The notes: a model not told the origin generated them from the sequence alone. A stretch of DNA of 64,000 bases from CAZQRP01 sp964596125 (GCA_964596125.1 CAZQRP010000004.1:62001-126000); one strand, 5' to 3'; positions 34,832-44,891 are shown, numbered from the stretch's first letter. Translations and numbers: made by a program.

Positions 34832-35458
34832 ATGATCGCAATTATTGATTATGGCGCTGGCAATCTGCGCAGCGTAATCAACGCTATCAGCAAACTGGGT
34901 TATCAGCCTAAGATAACCAGTGATCCTGATGAGCTGCTTGCTTCCAATGCGGTTATCCTGCCCGGCGTTGGAGCTGCGACAGATACCATGGCAAGTCTGA
35001 AGATGCTGGGACTGGTAAAACCAATTGTCAATTTTATTGCCGAAGACCGGCCCTTCCTCGGCGTGTGCATCGGGCTGCAAATTTTGTTTACCGGCACTGA
35101 AGAGGGTGGCTGGCAGGAATGCCTTGACATCATCCCGGGAACTGTTCGCAGGCTTCCTCCCGGCTTAAAGATCCCGCACATGGGATGGAACCAGGTAAGG
35201 CAAAAGACCTCCCACCCGATTTTTAATAATATACCGGATGAAGCTAACTTTTACTTTGTGCATAGCTATTACGTTGAGCCAGCCGACAGATCGCTCATCG
35301 TTGGTGAGACCGAATATGGTATTCCGATATGCAGCGTCATTGCTCGAGGGAACCTAGTTGCCACTCAGTTTCACCCAGAAAAGAGTGGTGAGATCGGACT
35401 CAGGTTTTATGACAATTTTATTAAGACAGTTCCTGGAGCAAAATCAAATGCCCGTTAA
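34832..35458 (+). CDS. hisH: Imidazole glycerol phosphate synthase glutaminase subunit
   Basis: The 208-residue class I amidotransferase starts IAIIDYGAGNLRSVINAI. It carries the nucleophile in PFLGVCIGLQILF and the His-x-Glu pair in ATQFHPEKSG. It supplies ammonia to HisF, encoded 82 bp downstream, in histidine biosynthesis. Other his genes are absent. Confidence 0.95.
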   Translation: MIAIIDYGAGNLRSVINAISKLGYQPKITSDPDELLASNAVILPGVGAATDTMASLKMLGLVKPIVNFIAEDRPFLGVCIGLQILFTGTEEGGWQECLDIIPGTVRRLPPGLKIPHMGWNQVRQKTSHPIFNNIPDEANFYFVHSYYVEPADRSLIVGETEYGIPICSVIARGNLVATQFHPEKSGEIGLRFYDNFIKTVPGAKSNAR

Positions 35459-35540
35459 CAGAACCAGGCGATGATGGAATGACAAGAACAGAGAATATAA
35501 ACTATTCGATTATCGGTAATCCGACCGGGGAGTACTATAA

Positions 35541-36308
35541 ATGCTGACAAAGAGAATCATCCCCTGCCTTGATGTGAAGGACGGGCGGGTAGTTAAGGGG
35601 AAAAGCTTTGTAGAATTACGTGATGCCGGCGATCCGGTAGAGCTGGCGAGTTTCTATTACAAGGCGGGTGCCGATGAGCTGGTCTTTCTGGACATCACAG
35701 CCACTCCTGAAGGACGTGACACCATGGTAGATGTCGTTGAACGCATCTCTGAGGAAGTATTTATGCCCCTTACTGTAGGCGGTGGGCTGCGCACCATCGA
35801 CGATATGCGACGTATCCTACTGGCCGGTGCCGACAAGGTCTCAATAAATACAGCTGCGGTGCTCAACTCCAACCTGATTAAGGAAAGCGCCAATAAATTC
35901 GGCAGCCAGTGCATTGTGGTTGCCATAGATGCCAAACGGGTAAATGGAAGCAGCCGGCTAAAGTGGGAAGTTTACACTCATAGTGGTCAGAAGAATGCCG
36001 GGCTTGATGCTCTCGAGTGGGCAAGACAGGCAGTCGCACTCGGAGCCGGAGAACTATTGCTTACCAGCATGGATGCTGATGGACACCGGGCGGGATATGA
36101 TAACGAACTTACCCGTGCTGTATCCGAGTCAGTCAATGTACCAGTCATTGCCAGTGGTGGTGCCGGCACCCTGAAAGACCTTTATGAAGCGCTGGTGCTA
36201 GGCAAAGCCGATGCTGTTCTGGCAGCCAGTATTTTCCATTACGGCGACTACTCCATCGGCGACACCAAGAAGTATCTGGCACAACAGGGAATATCGATAA
36301 GAGCCTAG
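35541..36308 (+). CDS. hisF: Imidazole glycerol phosphate synthase cyclase subunit
   Basis: The 255-residue TIM barrel has RIIPCLDVKDGRVVKG with the N-terminal catalytic Asp, LTVGGGLRTIDDMRR, and LLTSMDADGHRAGYD with the second Asp. It makes IGP and AICAR from PRFAR with ammonia from HisH. GGGGAG precedes the ATG. Confidence 0.96.
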   Translation: MLTKRIIPCLDVKDGRVVKGKSFVELRDAGDPVELASFYYKAGADELVFLDITATPEGRDTMVDVVERISEEVFMPLTVGGGLRTIDDMRRILLAGADKVSINTAAVLNSNLIKESANKFGSQCIVVAIDAKRVNGSSRLKWEVYTHSGQKNAGLDALEWARQAVALGAGELLLTSMDADGHRAGYDNELTRAVSESVNVPVIASGGAGTLKDLYEALVLGKADAVLAASIFHYGDYSIGDTKKYLAQQGISIRA

Positions 36309-36378
36309 GAGAATGGAGAACTTTGTAAAAGCGTACAACAGATTCATTACTACAAACTTGTAACAAAGGCATGAAATT

Positions 36379-36810
36379 ATGAATAGCCAATCTTTGAGAA
36401 TATATCTTTTTTACTGTTCAACCAGTTTTGACCCGGTAGAGCTGAAGCGAGGTTATAGTGAACAGGAAGATGAATTGAAAGCCATCCCGTTGCCCTGTTC
36501 GGGAAAGGTAGATATCCTCTACTTAATCAAAGCGTTTGAAACCGGAGCGGATGGAGTCGCAATAGTAACCTGCAAGCAAGGTGAATGCCGATACCTGGAG
36601 GGCAACCTGCGGGCACGGAAACGGGCGCAAGCCGTTGATACGCTGCTTGAGGAGATCGGACTGGGTGAAGGGCACATGGTAACCATTCAAATGGATGATG
36701 GTGGAATCGAAAAGGTCATCCGTGACGTGGAGGACTTCCGTACCAGGATAAAGGCTTTACCCAGAAAGGGATCAAATATCGGTAGTAAAATACCGGCAGC
36801 ACAATCTTAG
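36379..36810 (+). CDS. MvhD-like iron-sulfur protein (hydrogenase delta-subunit family)
   Basis: The 143-residue protein matches MvhD in its second half (GADGVAIVTCKQGECRYLEGN, and the CSGKVDILYLIKAFE segment). In its N-terminal cluster region the family's Cys-rich motif is reduced to LFYCSTSFDP. MvhD carries a [2Fe-2S] cluster and hands electrons to HdrA. The loss of cysteines suggests a changed or missing cluster compared with the second copy at 49382. It begins the metF-glt-hdr gene run. Confidence 0.8.
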   Translation: MNSQSLRIYLFYCSTSFDPVELKRGYSEQEDELKAIPLPCSGKVDILYLIKAFETGADGVAIVTCKQGECRYLEGNLRARKRAQAVDTLLEEIGLGEGHMVTIQMDDGGIEKVIRDVEDFRTRIKALPRKGSNIGSKIPAAQS

Positions 36811-36851
36811 ATTGCTTACACGAGGTATCTATAACATGAGGAGAGTATCGT

Positions 36852-37757
36852 ATGAAATCCGACAGCAGACTTGCCACTAAAATAGAGGGTGGAGACTTTA
36901 TCGTGACAGCAGAGTATTTGCCGCGAGTCGGAACAGATGCTTCAGCAGTTGAGGCTTGTGCAAGCGCTTTAAGTAATGGTCCCACGGCAGTGAATGTAGC
37001 CGACAACCACTACGGTGTGGCGATGTCGAGTCTTGCAGCATCTGTTGCTTTAAGCCGATCTGGAGTAGAACCGGTATATCAGATTATCACGCGGGACAGG
37101 AACCGTATTGCGCTTCAATCCGATCTGCTGGGTGCGGCATATCTGGGCATTAAAAATGTACTGTGTCTGTCCGGTTACCACCAGACACTGACAAAATGCC
37201 CCGAGTCTGCGAACGTCTACGACATCGATTCGATTCAGCTTGTTGCTGCAGTGAGAAAGATGAATGATGCGGGATTACTCCTGGACGGAACGAAAATTGA
37301 GGGCGCATTTTCCATGCTGATAGGAGCAGTTGCCAATCCTTACCTGACGCCGCTGGAACTGAACATCATACGGCTCAACAAGAAGGTGGATGCCGGCGCG
37401 AACTTCATTCAAACTCAGGCAGTGTTTGACGTTGAAGCGTTTCAGCAATGGCTCGACGCAGCTTGTAACGAAGGGATCACAGAAAAGACTGCCGTCCTGG
37501 CAGGAGTATTGCCTCTAGCAAGTGCCGCTGAAGCAAAGAGATTGTGCGATACCTATACTGATTTTATCATCCCGAACGACGTACTCGATCGGATAAAGGC
37601 AGCAGGTGACCAGGACGCCCAGAAAAAAGAAGGCTTGACCATCTGTGCCGAAATAGTTAAAAAGATCAAAAACATGCATGGATTGAGAGGAGTACACATT
37701 CTTTCCGGTGGAAATGAGACAATTGTGCCCGAGCTTATTGCCGCTGCTGCATTGTAA
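36852..37757 (+). CDS. metF: 5,10-methylenetetrahydrofolate reductase, MetF type
   Basis: The 301-residue TIM-barrel flavoprotein resembles MetF (DFIVTAEYLPRVGTDAS, PVYQIITRDRNRIALQSDLL, GANFIQTQAVFDVEAFQQWL). It reduces methylene-THF to methyl-THF in the methyl branch of the Wood-Ljungdahl pathway. In acetogens such as Moorella, MetF works with MetV, HdrABC and MvhD, all encoded within the next 13 kb here, so electrons probably come through that complex rather than directly from NADH. GAGGAG precedes the ATG. Confidence 0.9.
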   Translation: MKSDSRLATKIEGGDFIVTAEYLPRVGTDASAVEACASALSNGPTAVNVADNHYGVAMSSLAASVALSRSGVEPVYQIITRDRNRIALQSDLLGAAYLGIKNVLCLSGYHQTLTKCPESANVYDIDSIQLVAAVRKMNDAGLLLDGTKIEGAFSMLIGAVANPYLTPLELNIIRLNKKVDAGANFIQTQAVFDVEAFQQWLDAACNEGITEKTAVLAGVLPLASAAEAKRLCDTYTDFIIPNDVLDRIKAAGDQDAQKKEGLTICAEIVKKIKNMHGLRGVHILSGGNETIVPELIAAAAL

Positions 37758-37772
37758 AAGAGGAAAAGACAT

Positions 37773-39179
37773 ATGCCGGAGAAATATCACATAGAAACAC
37801 GACCTGTTCCACCACGACGGCCTCGTGTCGGCAAGTACGGCATAGAGGACTGGCGAGAAGATTGCGCCGGATGCCATAACTGCGTGAAAAAGGCCTGTGT
37901 TTTCGACCGCTACAGACAGGAGGCACAATATATCCGCGGTCTCCGTGATGTGGATTCTCTTTTCTTCGAGTGTATGGGCTGTTTCTCCTGCGTGCAGGAG
38001 TGCACCAAGGGCCTTCTGGCTCTGACACTCAATCCGGTATATGAACGAATGGGAAATAGTTACTGGACCCCTGAAATTATTCAAACAACCTGGTTTCAGT
38101 CTGAGACTGCTAAAATTCCGGTTTCCGGAGCGGGATATCGGGGCAAATTCACCGGGGCAGGTTTTGATTCGATGTGGACTGACATGTCGGAAATCGTGCG
38201 TCCTACCCGGGATGGAATTCATGGGCGTGAGTATATCAGCACAGCAGTCGATATCGGCAGGAAACCTCCCCTGCTTCTCTTCAACGGAGACAGTCCCACC
38301 AGCGCTCTGGCAGCACTGGTGGACATACCGATGCCGCTGATCATCGATATGATGCCGGCCGAGTATTACCATCCAAACCTCATACCTGTGTTCAAAGCAG
38401 TAGCTGCACGGACTGGCTTGATAATGATAGTCGATTCACAAGACTGGGCCCTTCTGGGCGATAACAAAGAGCACTACCTGCCACATCTGGCGTTTTACCT
38501 GAGTGACGGTGCATCAATGCCGAAGGAACTATTGCAAAAAACAAGGCTCGTGGAAATCAGTGATGGTGGTACTGTGGACCACCGGATAAAAGAGCTCAAG
38601 AATATACATCCTGAGATTGTGGTGGCGGTAAGAGTCGAGCTGGACTCCAGGGGTGTAGAACGCACAATAGAACTTGCTCACAAGCAGAGTATCGAAGCAA
38701 TACATCTTGTAGCCGATATCAACGGCAACCAGATTGGAGTGGAGAATCCCAGATTTGTAAAAGATATGGTACGCCAGGTCCACACCTCCCTGGTAGAAAG
38801 CGGGATCAGGGACGAAATCACACTCATGGCAGGCGGCGGTATAGCGCTGCCGGAACACATGGCAAAGCAGATAATCTGTGGTGCCGACCTGGTAACAATC
38901 AACCTGCCGCTGCTGATAGCACTCGATTGTCAGCTTTGCCGGAACTGTAGAACCGGTCTCTCATGTCCAGCCATGATTGAGGAGGTAGACTTTGACTATG
39001 GTGTGGGACGAATGACGAATTTAATCGCTGCCTGGCACGATCAGTTGATCGAGGTCATGGGCGCAATGGGAATACGCGAGGCCCGCCGTCTGCGCGGCGA
39101 AGTAGGCCGTGCGTTATTCTTTGAGGAGCTTGAGGAGGAAACATTTGGTAGACTCTTTGGTTCAAAAAAGAGGTCTTAA
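37773..39179 (+). CDS. Glutamate-synthase-like FMN/Fe-S protein (paralogue of the GltB synthase domain)
   Basis: The 468-residue protein starts with ferredoxin-type cysteines (CAGCHNCVKKACVFD, then CMGCFSCVQECTK). A TIM-barrel part follows, resembling the glutamate-synthase FMN domain (LMAGGGIALPEHMAKQIICG). A late cluster motif, CQLCRNCRTGLSCP, corresponds to the 3Fe-4S site of glutamate synthase. The ending (IREARRLRGEVGRALFFEEL) parallels that of the next gene product. The substrate-channel loops of true GltB are less clear here, so it may be an electron-transfer or regulatory paralogue. It lies 15 bp after metF. Confidence 0.75.
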   Translation: MPEKYHIETRPVPPRRPRVGKYGIEDWREDCAGCHNCVKKACVFDRYRQEAQYIRGLRDVDSLFFECMGCFSCVQECTKGLLALTLNPVYERMGNSYWTPEIIQTTWFQSETAKIPVSGAGYRGKFTGAGFDSMWTDMSEIVRPTRDGIHGREYISTAVDIGRKPPLLLFNGDSPTSALAALVDIPMPLIIDMMPAEYYHPNLIPVFKAVAARTGLIMIVDSQDWALLGDNKEHYLPHLAFYLSDGASMPKELLQKTRLVEISDGGTVDHRIKELKNIHPEIVVAVRVELDSRGVERTIELAHKQSIEAIHLVADINGNQIGVENPRFVKDMVRQVHTSLVESGIRDEITLMAGGGIALPEHMAKQIICGADLVTINLPLLIALDCQLCRNCRTGLSCPAMIEEVDFDYGVGRMTNLIAAWHDQLIEVMGAMGIREARRLRGEVGRALFFEELEEETFGRLFGSKKRS

Positions 39180-40725
39180 CGAAATTCTGCCGGATAACAC
39201 ACTGAAAACGTTTGTGCCGCAGACTGAGGTAGCTAACGTGGTACGGCCAGCTCCGCCGCGGTACCGTAATGAGATTGCTAAATATATTATCCGGCGAAGC
39301 GATGACTGCATCCTCTGCGGCAAATGTGCGGAAGTATGTCCACAGGGGGTACATGTGCTCAAGCCGGGCTACAAGTACTTCGCAGTTTCACAACACCATC
39401 TATGTATTGGCCCGGCATGTGAGGGGACCGATCACTACTGTGTAGAATTGTGCCCCCAGAAAGCACTGCGAATGGGAGAAAATCCCATGATGCAGGTGCT
39501 CGGGGATTCTCGTTGGACAGCAGATATGATACTGGCCACGTGGAAAATGGCGGAGACAGGTGGCCTTCCCCCTCCGGAATATGGTTATGAATACCACTGC
39601 GGTAATTCCGGCGGCGGATTCGACCGCATCAGGTTCAGATTTCCGGACAGGCCGCCGGTGGAACTGGACGAAGACGAGATAGATACCAGTATTGAGTTGA
39701 ACCGCCGCAACGATGGACGGCCACGCATTAGAATTGATGTTCCTTGGTATGGCGGTGGCATGTCGTTCGGTTCGGTAAGCAATGTAACCCAGCTGGCAAA
39801 GGCACGGGTTGCCACAGCACTAAACACATTCACATGTACCGGTGAGGGCGGCTATATGGAGCGGTTGAGACCGTATGACAACCACAATATCACACAGGTC
39901 GCCACAGGACTCTTCGGAGTACGTGAGGAAACGATTCAGCGCGTGCCCATTGTGGAATTCAAGTATGCTCAGGGAGCCAAGCCGGGCCTGGGTGGACACC
40001 TGCTGGGCGATAAGACTACCAATGCAGTGGCGAGAATCCGCGAGACTGTTGCTGGTATCTCTTTATTTTCTCCTTTTCCGTTCCACAGCGTCTATTCCAT
40101 CGAAGACCATAAGAAACATATAGACTGGATAAAGCATACTAACCGGCGGGTCTTGATATCGACAAAAGTATCGACACCGACAGATGTGGATATGGTTGCC
40201 GTAGGGAGTTACTCCGCGGGGACCCATATTGTGCACCTGGATGGCGGCTATGGTGGCACCGGTGCAGCACCTGACATTGCCAAGAAGAACATCGCCATGC
40301 CTATCGAATACGCCATTGTTAAGGTACACGATTTTCTGACGAAAGAAGGTGTACGGGACAAAGTTACTCTGATAGCAAGCGGTGGAATACGGACCATCCA
40401 TGACATAGCCAAATCCATTGCACTTGGCGCCGACGGCGTGGTGATCGGTACGGCGGAACTGGTGGCGCTCGGGTGCGTGCGGTGCGGCCGTTGCGAAAGT
40501 GGACGGGGCTGCCCCCGCGGTATAGCTACCACAGATGTAAAACTCTCCGAGTTAATACATGTTGAATGGGGAACGCAGCGACTCATCAATCTTTATAATG
40601 CATGGCGGAAAGAACTCATTGGCATTCTGAAAAGGTTCGGCATGCGCAATGTGAGCGAATTGAGAGGGCGCACGGACCTCTTGATGCATCTTGATTACAC
40701 TAATAATGTGGAGTATAACCGGTGA
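39145..40725 (+). CDS. gltB: Glutamate synthase FMN/Fe-S subunit (GltB central domain, stand-alone)
   Basis: The start is TTG at 39145, six bases after GAGGAGG, inside the end of the previous gene. The earlier in-frame codon at 39109 lacks such a site. The 526-residue protein has two 4Fe-4S motifs at the N-terminus (CILCGKCAEVCPQG; CVELCPQKAL). The FMN-binding synthase barrel has GGMSFGSVS, AQGAKPGLGGHLLGDK, STPTDVDMVAVGSYSAGTH and ASGGIRTIHD, and the cluster loop is CGRCESGRGCPRGIATT. It matches the archaeal-type stand-alone synthase domain, which makes glutamate from 2-oxoglutarate and ammonia. Its 3' end overlaps the glutaminase gene (GTGA). Confidence 0.85.
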   Translation: MVDSLVQKRGLNEILPDNTLKTFVPQTEVANVVRPAPPRYRNEIAKYIIRRSDDCILCGKCAEVCPQGVHVLKPGYKYFAVSQHHLCIGPACEGTDHYCVELCPQKALRMGENPMMQVLGDSRWTADMILATWKMAETGGLPPPEYGYEYHCGNSGGGFDRIRFRFPDRPPVELDEDEIDTSIELNRRNDGRPRIRIDVPWYGGGMSFGSVSNVTQLAKARVATALNTFTCTGEGGYMERLRPYDNHNITQVATGLFGVREETIQRVPIVEFKYAQGAKPGLGGHLLGDKTTNAVARIRETVAGISLFSPFPFHSVYSIEDHKKHIDWIKHTNRRVLISTKVSTPTDVDMVAVGSYSAGTHIVHLDGGYGGTGAAPDIAKKNIAMPIEYAIVKVHDFLTKEGVRDKVTLIASGGIRTIHDIAKSIALGADGVVIGTAELVALGCVRCGRCESGRGCPRGIATTDVKLSELIHVEWGTQRLINLYNAWRKELIGILKRFGMRNVSELRGRTDLLMHLDYTNNVEYNR

Positions 40726-43343
40726 ACAGCAAAACAGTAGAACGTCTTTTGCTTTCCAGAAGCCGGCTTGTAGCCGGGCTGATGCTGCCTTCCAAAGTAA
40801 GGAAATGTGAAGAAGAAGGCGGCTGTGGTGTCGTGGGCTTTTGCTGTACCGAGCCGGTCCCGGGAAGGCATATCCACGAACCATCAAGACAGATGCACAA
40901 CAGAGGTAACGGAAAGGGCGGCGGCGTAGCCGCAGCAGGATTCGTTCCTCAACAGCTCGGTGTCAGCCAGGAAGTCCTGGATGAGTACTATATGATCCAC
41001 GTCGCCCTTCTAGACACCGGAGTTCGACAAGAACTGGAAGGGAAATATATCTCACCATACTTCGACGTAGCGGCTTCCAGCAAACTCGAAACACTTGATG
41101 ACTGGACTATGCTTGAAGGTCTGGAGGTGAGACCCCCGGATGTATGGCGTTATTTTGTTCGCGTGAAACCGGATGTACTGGAATCTTTCATAGCTACGAA
41201 TGAATTCGGAGAACTCGATCGCGTTGAGGCAGAGGATGAGTTTGTGAATCAGAATAGTTTCCGACTGAATCAGGAATTTTACGCCTCGCTCGGCGAGCAG
41301 AAGGCCTTTGTCCTGTCCCATGGTAAAAACATCATGATCCTCAAGGTAGTTGGATATGCTGAGGCGATTACTAGATATTACAGGATCGAAGACCTCTGCG
41401 CTCATGTCTGGATCGCGCACCAGCGCTTTCCGACGAAAGGTCGTGTCTGGCACCCGGGCGGTGCCCATCCCTTTGGCGGCATCAATGCAGCGCTGGTACA
41501 TAATGGGGATTTCGCAAACTATCACTCGGTCAGCGAATATCTGTCACAGCGCCATATATACCCGCAATTTCTCACAGATACAGAGGTATCCATACTCCTG
41601 TTCGACTTGCTCGACCGGACTTACCACTATCCATTGGAATATATCATAGAGGCTATGGCACCCACATCGGAGCTAGACTTCGATCGCCTTCCCGTAGATA
41701 AACAAAGTATCTATCGGGCTATTCAGGCTACCCATATGCACGGTTCACCCGATGGTCCGTGGTTCTTTATTATTGCCAGGAGTATTCCTGAAGAAAAGAA
41801 ATTCCAGCTCCTGGGCATAACGGATACGGCGATGTTGCGGCCTCAGGTATTTGCTTTCTGCGACGGGGAGGTCCAGGTGGGCTTGATCTGTTCTGAGAAA
41901 CAGGCGATAGACGCTACACTTCTGAGCCTCTCACGTGAGGACAGCCGAATATGTCCCGTTGCCGACCGTTACTGGAACGCCAGGGGTGGCAGCCATACGG
42001 ATGGTGGGGCATTCATATTCAATATGGAGCGGAATTCCTCGGGGAAATTGCGGATGACATGTACCGACAAGTTCGGAATCCCGGTATCCATGCCTGCCGG
42101 AACCGAGGCATGTATCTTCCCGGTTGACGTGATTAGCCCGAATAGCAATATTGGAAACAGTATCCGGCAATGTTTTGAAACCGGAAGCACCGTTACTCTC
42201 TTCGAATATATCCGTGACAATATTCCTCGGTGGACGTTTACGAATGTCAGCATGGCATGCCGGATGGTCACTGATCTGGCAAGAGACACGAAGAACGCAG
42301 CGATAGCAATTGAGGCACTTTCCCTCCTAAATGACCGGAGATATCCTACCGGTGACAAAAAGCGTAATCATATCATTTATATTCTGCGCGATGCGCTGAG
42401 CCGATTGTTCAGCAGTTTTCCAGGGTTCGACACCAAGGGATCCTCAGAAAGCACACACCGTTTGGTAGATTACGAAACCCGGGATTTATTGAGACCACCT
42501 CGTCCCGATGAAACCACGCTGATGATAAACATGCGAGACTTTCCCCCGGAAGGAGACGACTGCGGTGCGGCTCTCTTAGTGGATGGATATATTAAAGGGT
42601 GGCGGCATTTCATTTGCTTCAATTGTGCCGGCCAGAGGTTCATCGGTTGCGGTCTCGGGCCACAAACAGAGGGAGTGACCATAGATGTATACGATAATTC
42701 AGGAGATTATCTGGGTTCGGGAATAGATGGACTAACGATCACGGTACACAGTAATGCCCAGGACCAACTGGGACAGATCATCAAAAGCGGAAAACTGGTC
42801 ATACATGGAGATACCGGGCAGACATTCATGTACGGTGGCAAAGGTGGTTCCATCTATGTGATGGGCAATGCTGCTGGCCGACCACTTATCAATTCGGTAG
42901 GGAAACCGAAGGTGGTGATCAACGGTACGTGTCTGGACTTTCTCGCCGAGTCCTTTATGGCTGGTAATGCTCTCCATGGCGGTGGATTCGTTATCCTGAA
43001 CGGCATCACGTTCGACGATGACGGCCGTGTGATTGCGCAGCGGGAACCGTACCCGGGCAGTAATCTCTTCTCGCTCGCTTCGGGAGGCGCAATCTATATC
43101 CGCGATCCTGAGAAGTATGTTGTTCAGCAGCAGTTGAACGGTGGTGAATTCACTCCATTGACCGATGAGGACTGGGAGTTGATACTACCATACCTGGAGG
43201 AAAATGAGCGATTGTTCGGTGTAAAGGTCGATGAATTGTTGATGGTAAACGGAGAACGGTGCAAGCCGATGGAGATTTACCGTAAAGTTGCCCCTGTTGC
43301 GCTTTCTGCTCTCGCTGCCACAATGGATATCTCCGATGAATGA
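40722..43343 (+). CDS. Glutamate synthase glutaminase fused to GXGXG domain
   Basis: The 873-residue protein is a class II glutaminase followed by a GXGXG beta-helix. The nucleophile is probably Cys35 in EEGGCGVVGF, after removal of a 34-residue propeptide. RFPTKGRVWHPGGAHPFGG and the INAALVHNGDFANYHS motif give the oxyanion Asn and substrate-binding residues. The C-terminal part (about 620-820) shows the GXGXG pattern (GSGIDGLTITVHSN, GGKGGSIYVMGNAAGRPL). Standard GltB places the FMN domain between these two parts, but here that domain is a separate gene, so the pieces are rearranged. It would give ammonia to the FMN subunit encoded just upstream. Confidence 0.85.
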   Translation: MNSKTVERLLLSRSRLVAGLMLPSKVRKCEEEGGCGVVGFCCTEPVPGRHIHEPSRQMHNRGNGKGGGVAAAGFVPQQLGVSQEVLDEYYMIHVALLDTGVRQELEGKYISPYFDVAASSKLETLDDWTMLEGLEVRPPDVWRYFVRVKPDVLESFIATNEFGELDRVEAEDEFVNQNSFRLNQEFYASLGEQKAFVLSHGKNIMILKVVGYAEAITRYYRIEDLCAHVWIAHQRFPTKGRVWHPGGAHPFGGINAALVHNGDFANYHSVSEYLSQRHIYPQFLTDTEVSILLFDLLDRTYHYPLEYIIEAMAPTSELDFDRLPVDKQSIYRAIQATHMHGSPDGPWFFIIARSIPEEKKFQLLGITDTAMLRPQVFAFCDGEVQVGLICSEKQAIDATLLSLSREDSRICPVADRYWNARGGSHTDGGAFIFNMERNSSGKLRMTCTDKFGIPVSMPAGTEACIFPVDVISPNSNIGNSIRQCFETGSTVTLFEYIRDNIPRWTFTNVSMACRMVTDLARDTKNAAIAIEALSLLNDRRYPTGDKKRNHIIYILRDALSRLFSSFPGFDTKGSSESTHRLVDYETRDLLRPPRPDETTLMINMRDFPPEGDDCGAALLVDGYIKGWRHFICFNCAGQRFIGCGLGPQTEGVTIDVYDNSGDYLGSGIDGLTITVHSNAQDQLGQIIKSGKLVIHGDTGQTFMYGGKGGSIYVMGNAAGRPLINSVGKPKVVINGTCLDFLAESFMAGNALHGGGFVILNGITFDDDGRVIAQREPYPGSNLFSLASGGAIYIRDPEKYVVQQQLNGGEFTPLTDEDWELILPYLEENERLFGVKVDELLMVNGERCKPMEIYRKVAPVALSALAATMDISDE

Positions 43344-43397
43344 AATTCAACGAATGACTGTACCAACTGATGAACAGGCACAGGTGAACGTATCAGT

Positions 43398-43967
43398 ATG
43401 ACGGTGAAGATTAAGAAAAAGGTAGCAGACAGTGGTCTCATCCGTGTTGTGGAAGAGATGTCTGATGTCGACCTGGGTGTGTGTTACCAATGTAAGAAGT
43501 GCACCAGCGGCTGCCCGGTAGCGAGATTCACTCAGTCCCCACCTTCGGAAATCATCAGGCGACTGCATCTTGGAGCGGGTAATGAACTCCTGGAAAGTGA
43601 CATTGTCTGGATGTGCCTGTCATGCGAGACATGCTATGCACGATGTCCTATGGAGATTAATGTTTCCTCAGTGATGGATGCGCTGCGTGCCCTGGCGTTG
43701 GAAAGGGGAACACCGGCACCGAAAGGTAATGTACCGCTATTTAACCGGGGATTTCTGAGAACGGTCAGGACGTTCGGTCGTATGTACGAACTGGCTATGA
43801 TTGCATCTTACAAGCTCGGGACGCGTACTTTTGTAAAAGACGCAGGCAAATTTCCTGCGATGTTGAAAAAAGGGAAGATGGCTCTGCTGCCTTCATCTGG
43901 TGCGGATAAACAGGTGGTGAAGCGGATTTTTAGTAGAGCGCAACAAAACAAGGGGGCTGGCAAATGA
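43398..43967 (+). CDS. hdrC: HdrC-like dicluster ferredoxin subunit
   Basis: The 189-residue protein has two 4Fe-4S motifs: C29-x2-C32-x2-C35-x3-C39-P and C73-x2-C76-x2-C79-x3-C83-P. This is the HdrC pattern that passes electrons from HdrA to HdrB. AGGTGA precedes the ATG. Its stop overlaps hdrB by 4 bp. Confidence 0.9.
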   Translation: MTVKIKKKVADSGLIRVVEEMSDVDLGVCYQCKKCTSGCPVARFTQSPPSEIIRRLHLGAGNELLESDIVWMCLSCETCYARCPMEINVSSVMDALRALALERGTPAPKGNVPLFNRGFLRTVRTFGRMYELAMIASYKLGTRTFVKDAGKFPAMLKKGKMALLPSSGADKQVVKRIFSRAQQNKGAGK

Positions 43968-44869
43968 AATACGCCTATTATCCCGGATGTTCGGCACACT
44001 CAACAGCCCGGGATATGCATGAATCCAGCATGGCCGTTGCCCGCTCACTTGGCCTTGATCTCCTGGAGACCAGGGGGTGGTCCTGCTGTGGCGCTACGGC
44101 TGCTCACCAGACCGACCGGCTACTCGCAGCCTCCCTCCCCGCCGCAAACCTGCTTCTAGCCAGGGAAATGGGCCTTGATATGGTTGTAAACTGCGCCGCT
44201 TGCTACAACAGAATGAAAATGGCAAACCACGAAGTCTCGTCTTCCCCGGCCATGCGTGAGCGGGTGAGCAACGCGATCGGTCATGAGTACGATGGCTCGG
44301 TCGTGGTACGCCATTTTATAGAAGTGCTCCTTGAAGATATAGGACTGGACAGGCTTCGTAACAGTTTCAAGCAGTCTCTGAATGGGCTCAAAGTGGCCTG
44401 TTATTACGGGTGTCTCCTGGTCCGTCCGCACGATATCACCCGGTTCGATAATCCTGAAAATCCGACATCCCTTGACTGCCTGGTGGGTGCCATGGGAGGA
44501 GAAAGCCTTGACTGGCCCCACAAAGTTGAGTGCTGTGGTGGAGGGCTCAACCTGACGAGGACAGATGTTATGACCAGGCTTTCCGGCACGATCATAAATA
44601 TGGCTCAGGCGTCCGGCGCCGATTGCATAGCGGTCGCATGCCCCATGTGCCAGTCCAGTCTGGACCTGCGACAGAAAGATATTGAAAAAGAGACAGGCAG
44701 GCAATACGACATACCTGTTGTCTATATTACCCAGCTCCTTGGCCTGTGTCTCGGTATTTCGAAGAGGGAACTTGGACTGAACAGGTTGATGGTGAGCCCT
44801 TCAACCGTTTTACAGACAATTAAGCCGGTAACACGACCAGTGAAGGAGTCCGCCAGGAGTAACTCGTGA
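43964..44869 (+). CDS. hdrB: HdrB-like subunit with two CCG domains
   Basis: The 301-residue protein has two cysteine-rich domains of the pattern Cys-x(31-39)-CCG-x(about 35)-C-x2-C. The first includes YYPGCSAHS, SWSCCGATA-like and NCAACYNRM. The second includes ACYYGCLL, VECCGGGLN and ACPMCQSSL. HdrB holds the noncubane 4Fe-4S clusters that reduce a heterodisulfide, but in MetFV-Hdr complexes its substrate is unclear. It overlaps hdrC and precedes hdrA. Confidence 0.9.
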   Translation: MKYAYYPGCSAHSTARDMHESSMAVARSLGLDLLETRGWSCCGATAAHQTDRLLAASLPAANLLLAREMGLDMVVNCAACYNRMKMANHEVSSSPAMRERVSNAIGHEYDGSVVVRHFIEVLLEDIGLDRLRNSFKQSLNGLKVACYYGCLLVRPHDITRFDNPENPTSLDCLVGAMGGESLDWPHKVECCGGGLNLTRTDVMTRLSGTIINMAQASGADCIAVACPMCQSSLDLRQKDIEKETGRQYDIPVVYITQLLGLCLGISKRELGLNRLMVSPSTVLQTIKPVTRPVKESARSNS

Positions 44870-44891
44870 ACTACTTGGAAGGTGATCTATA

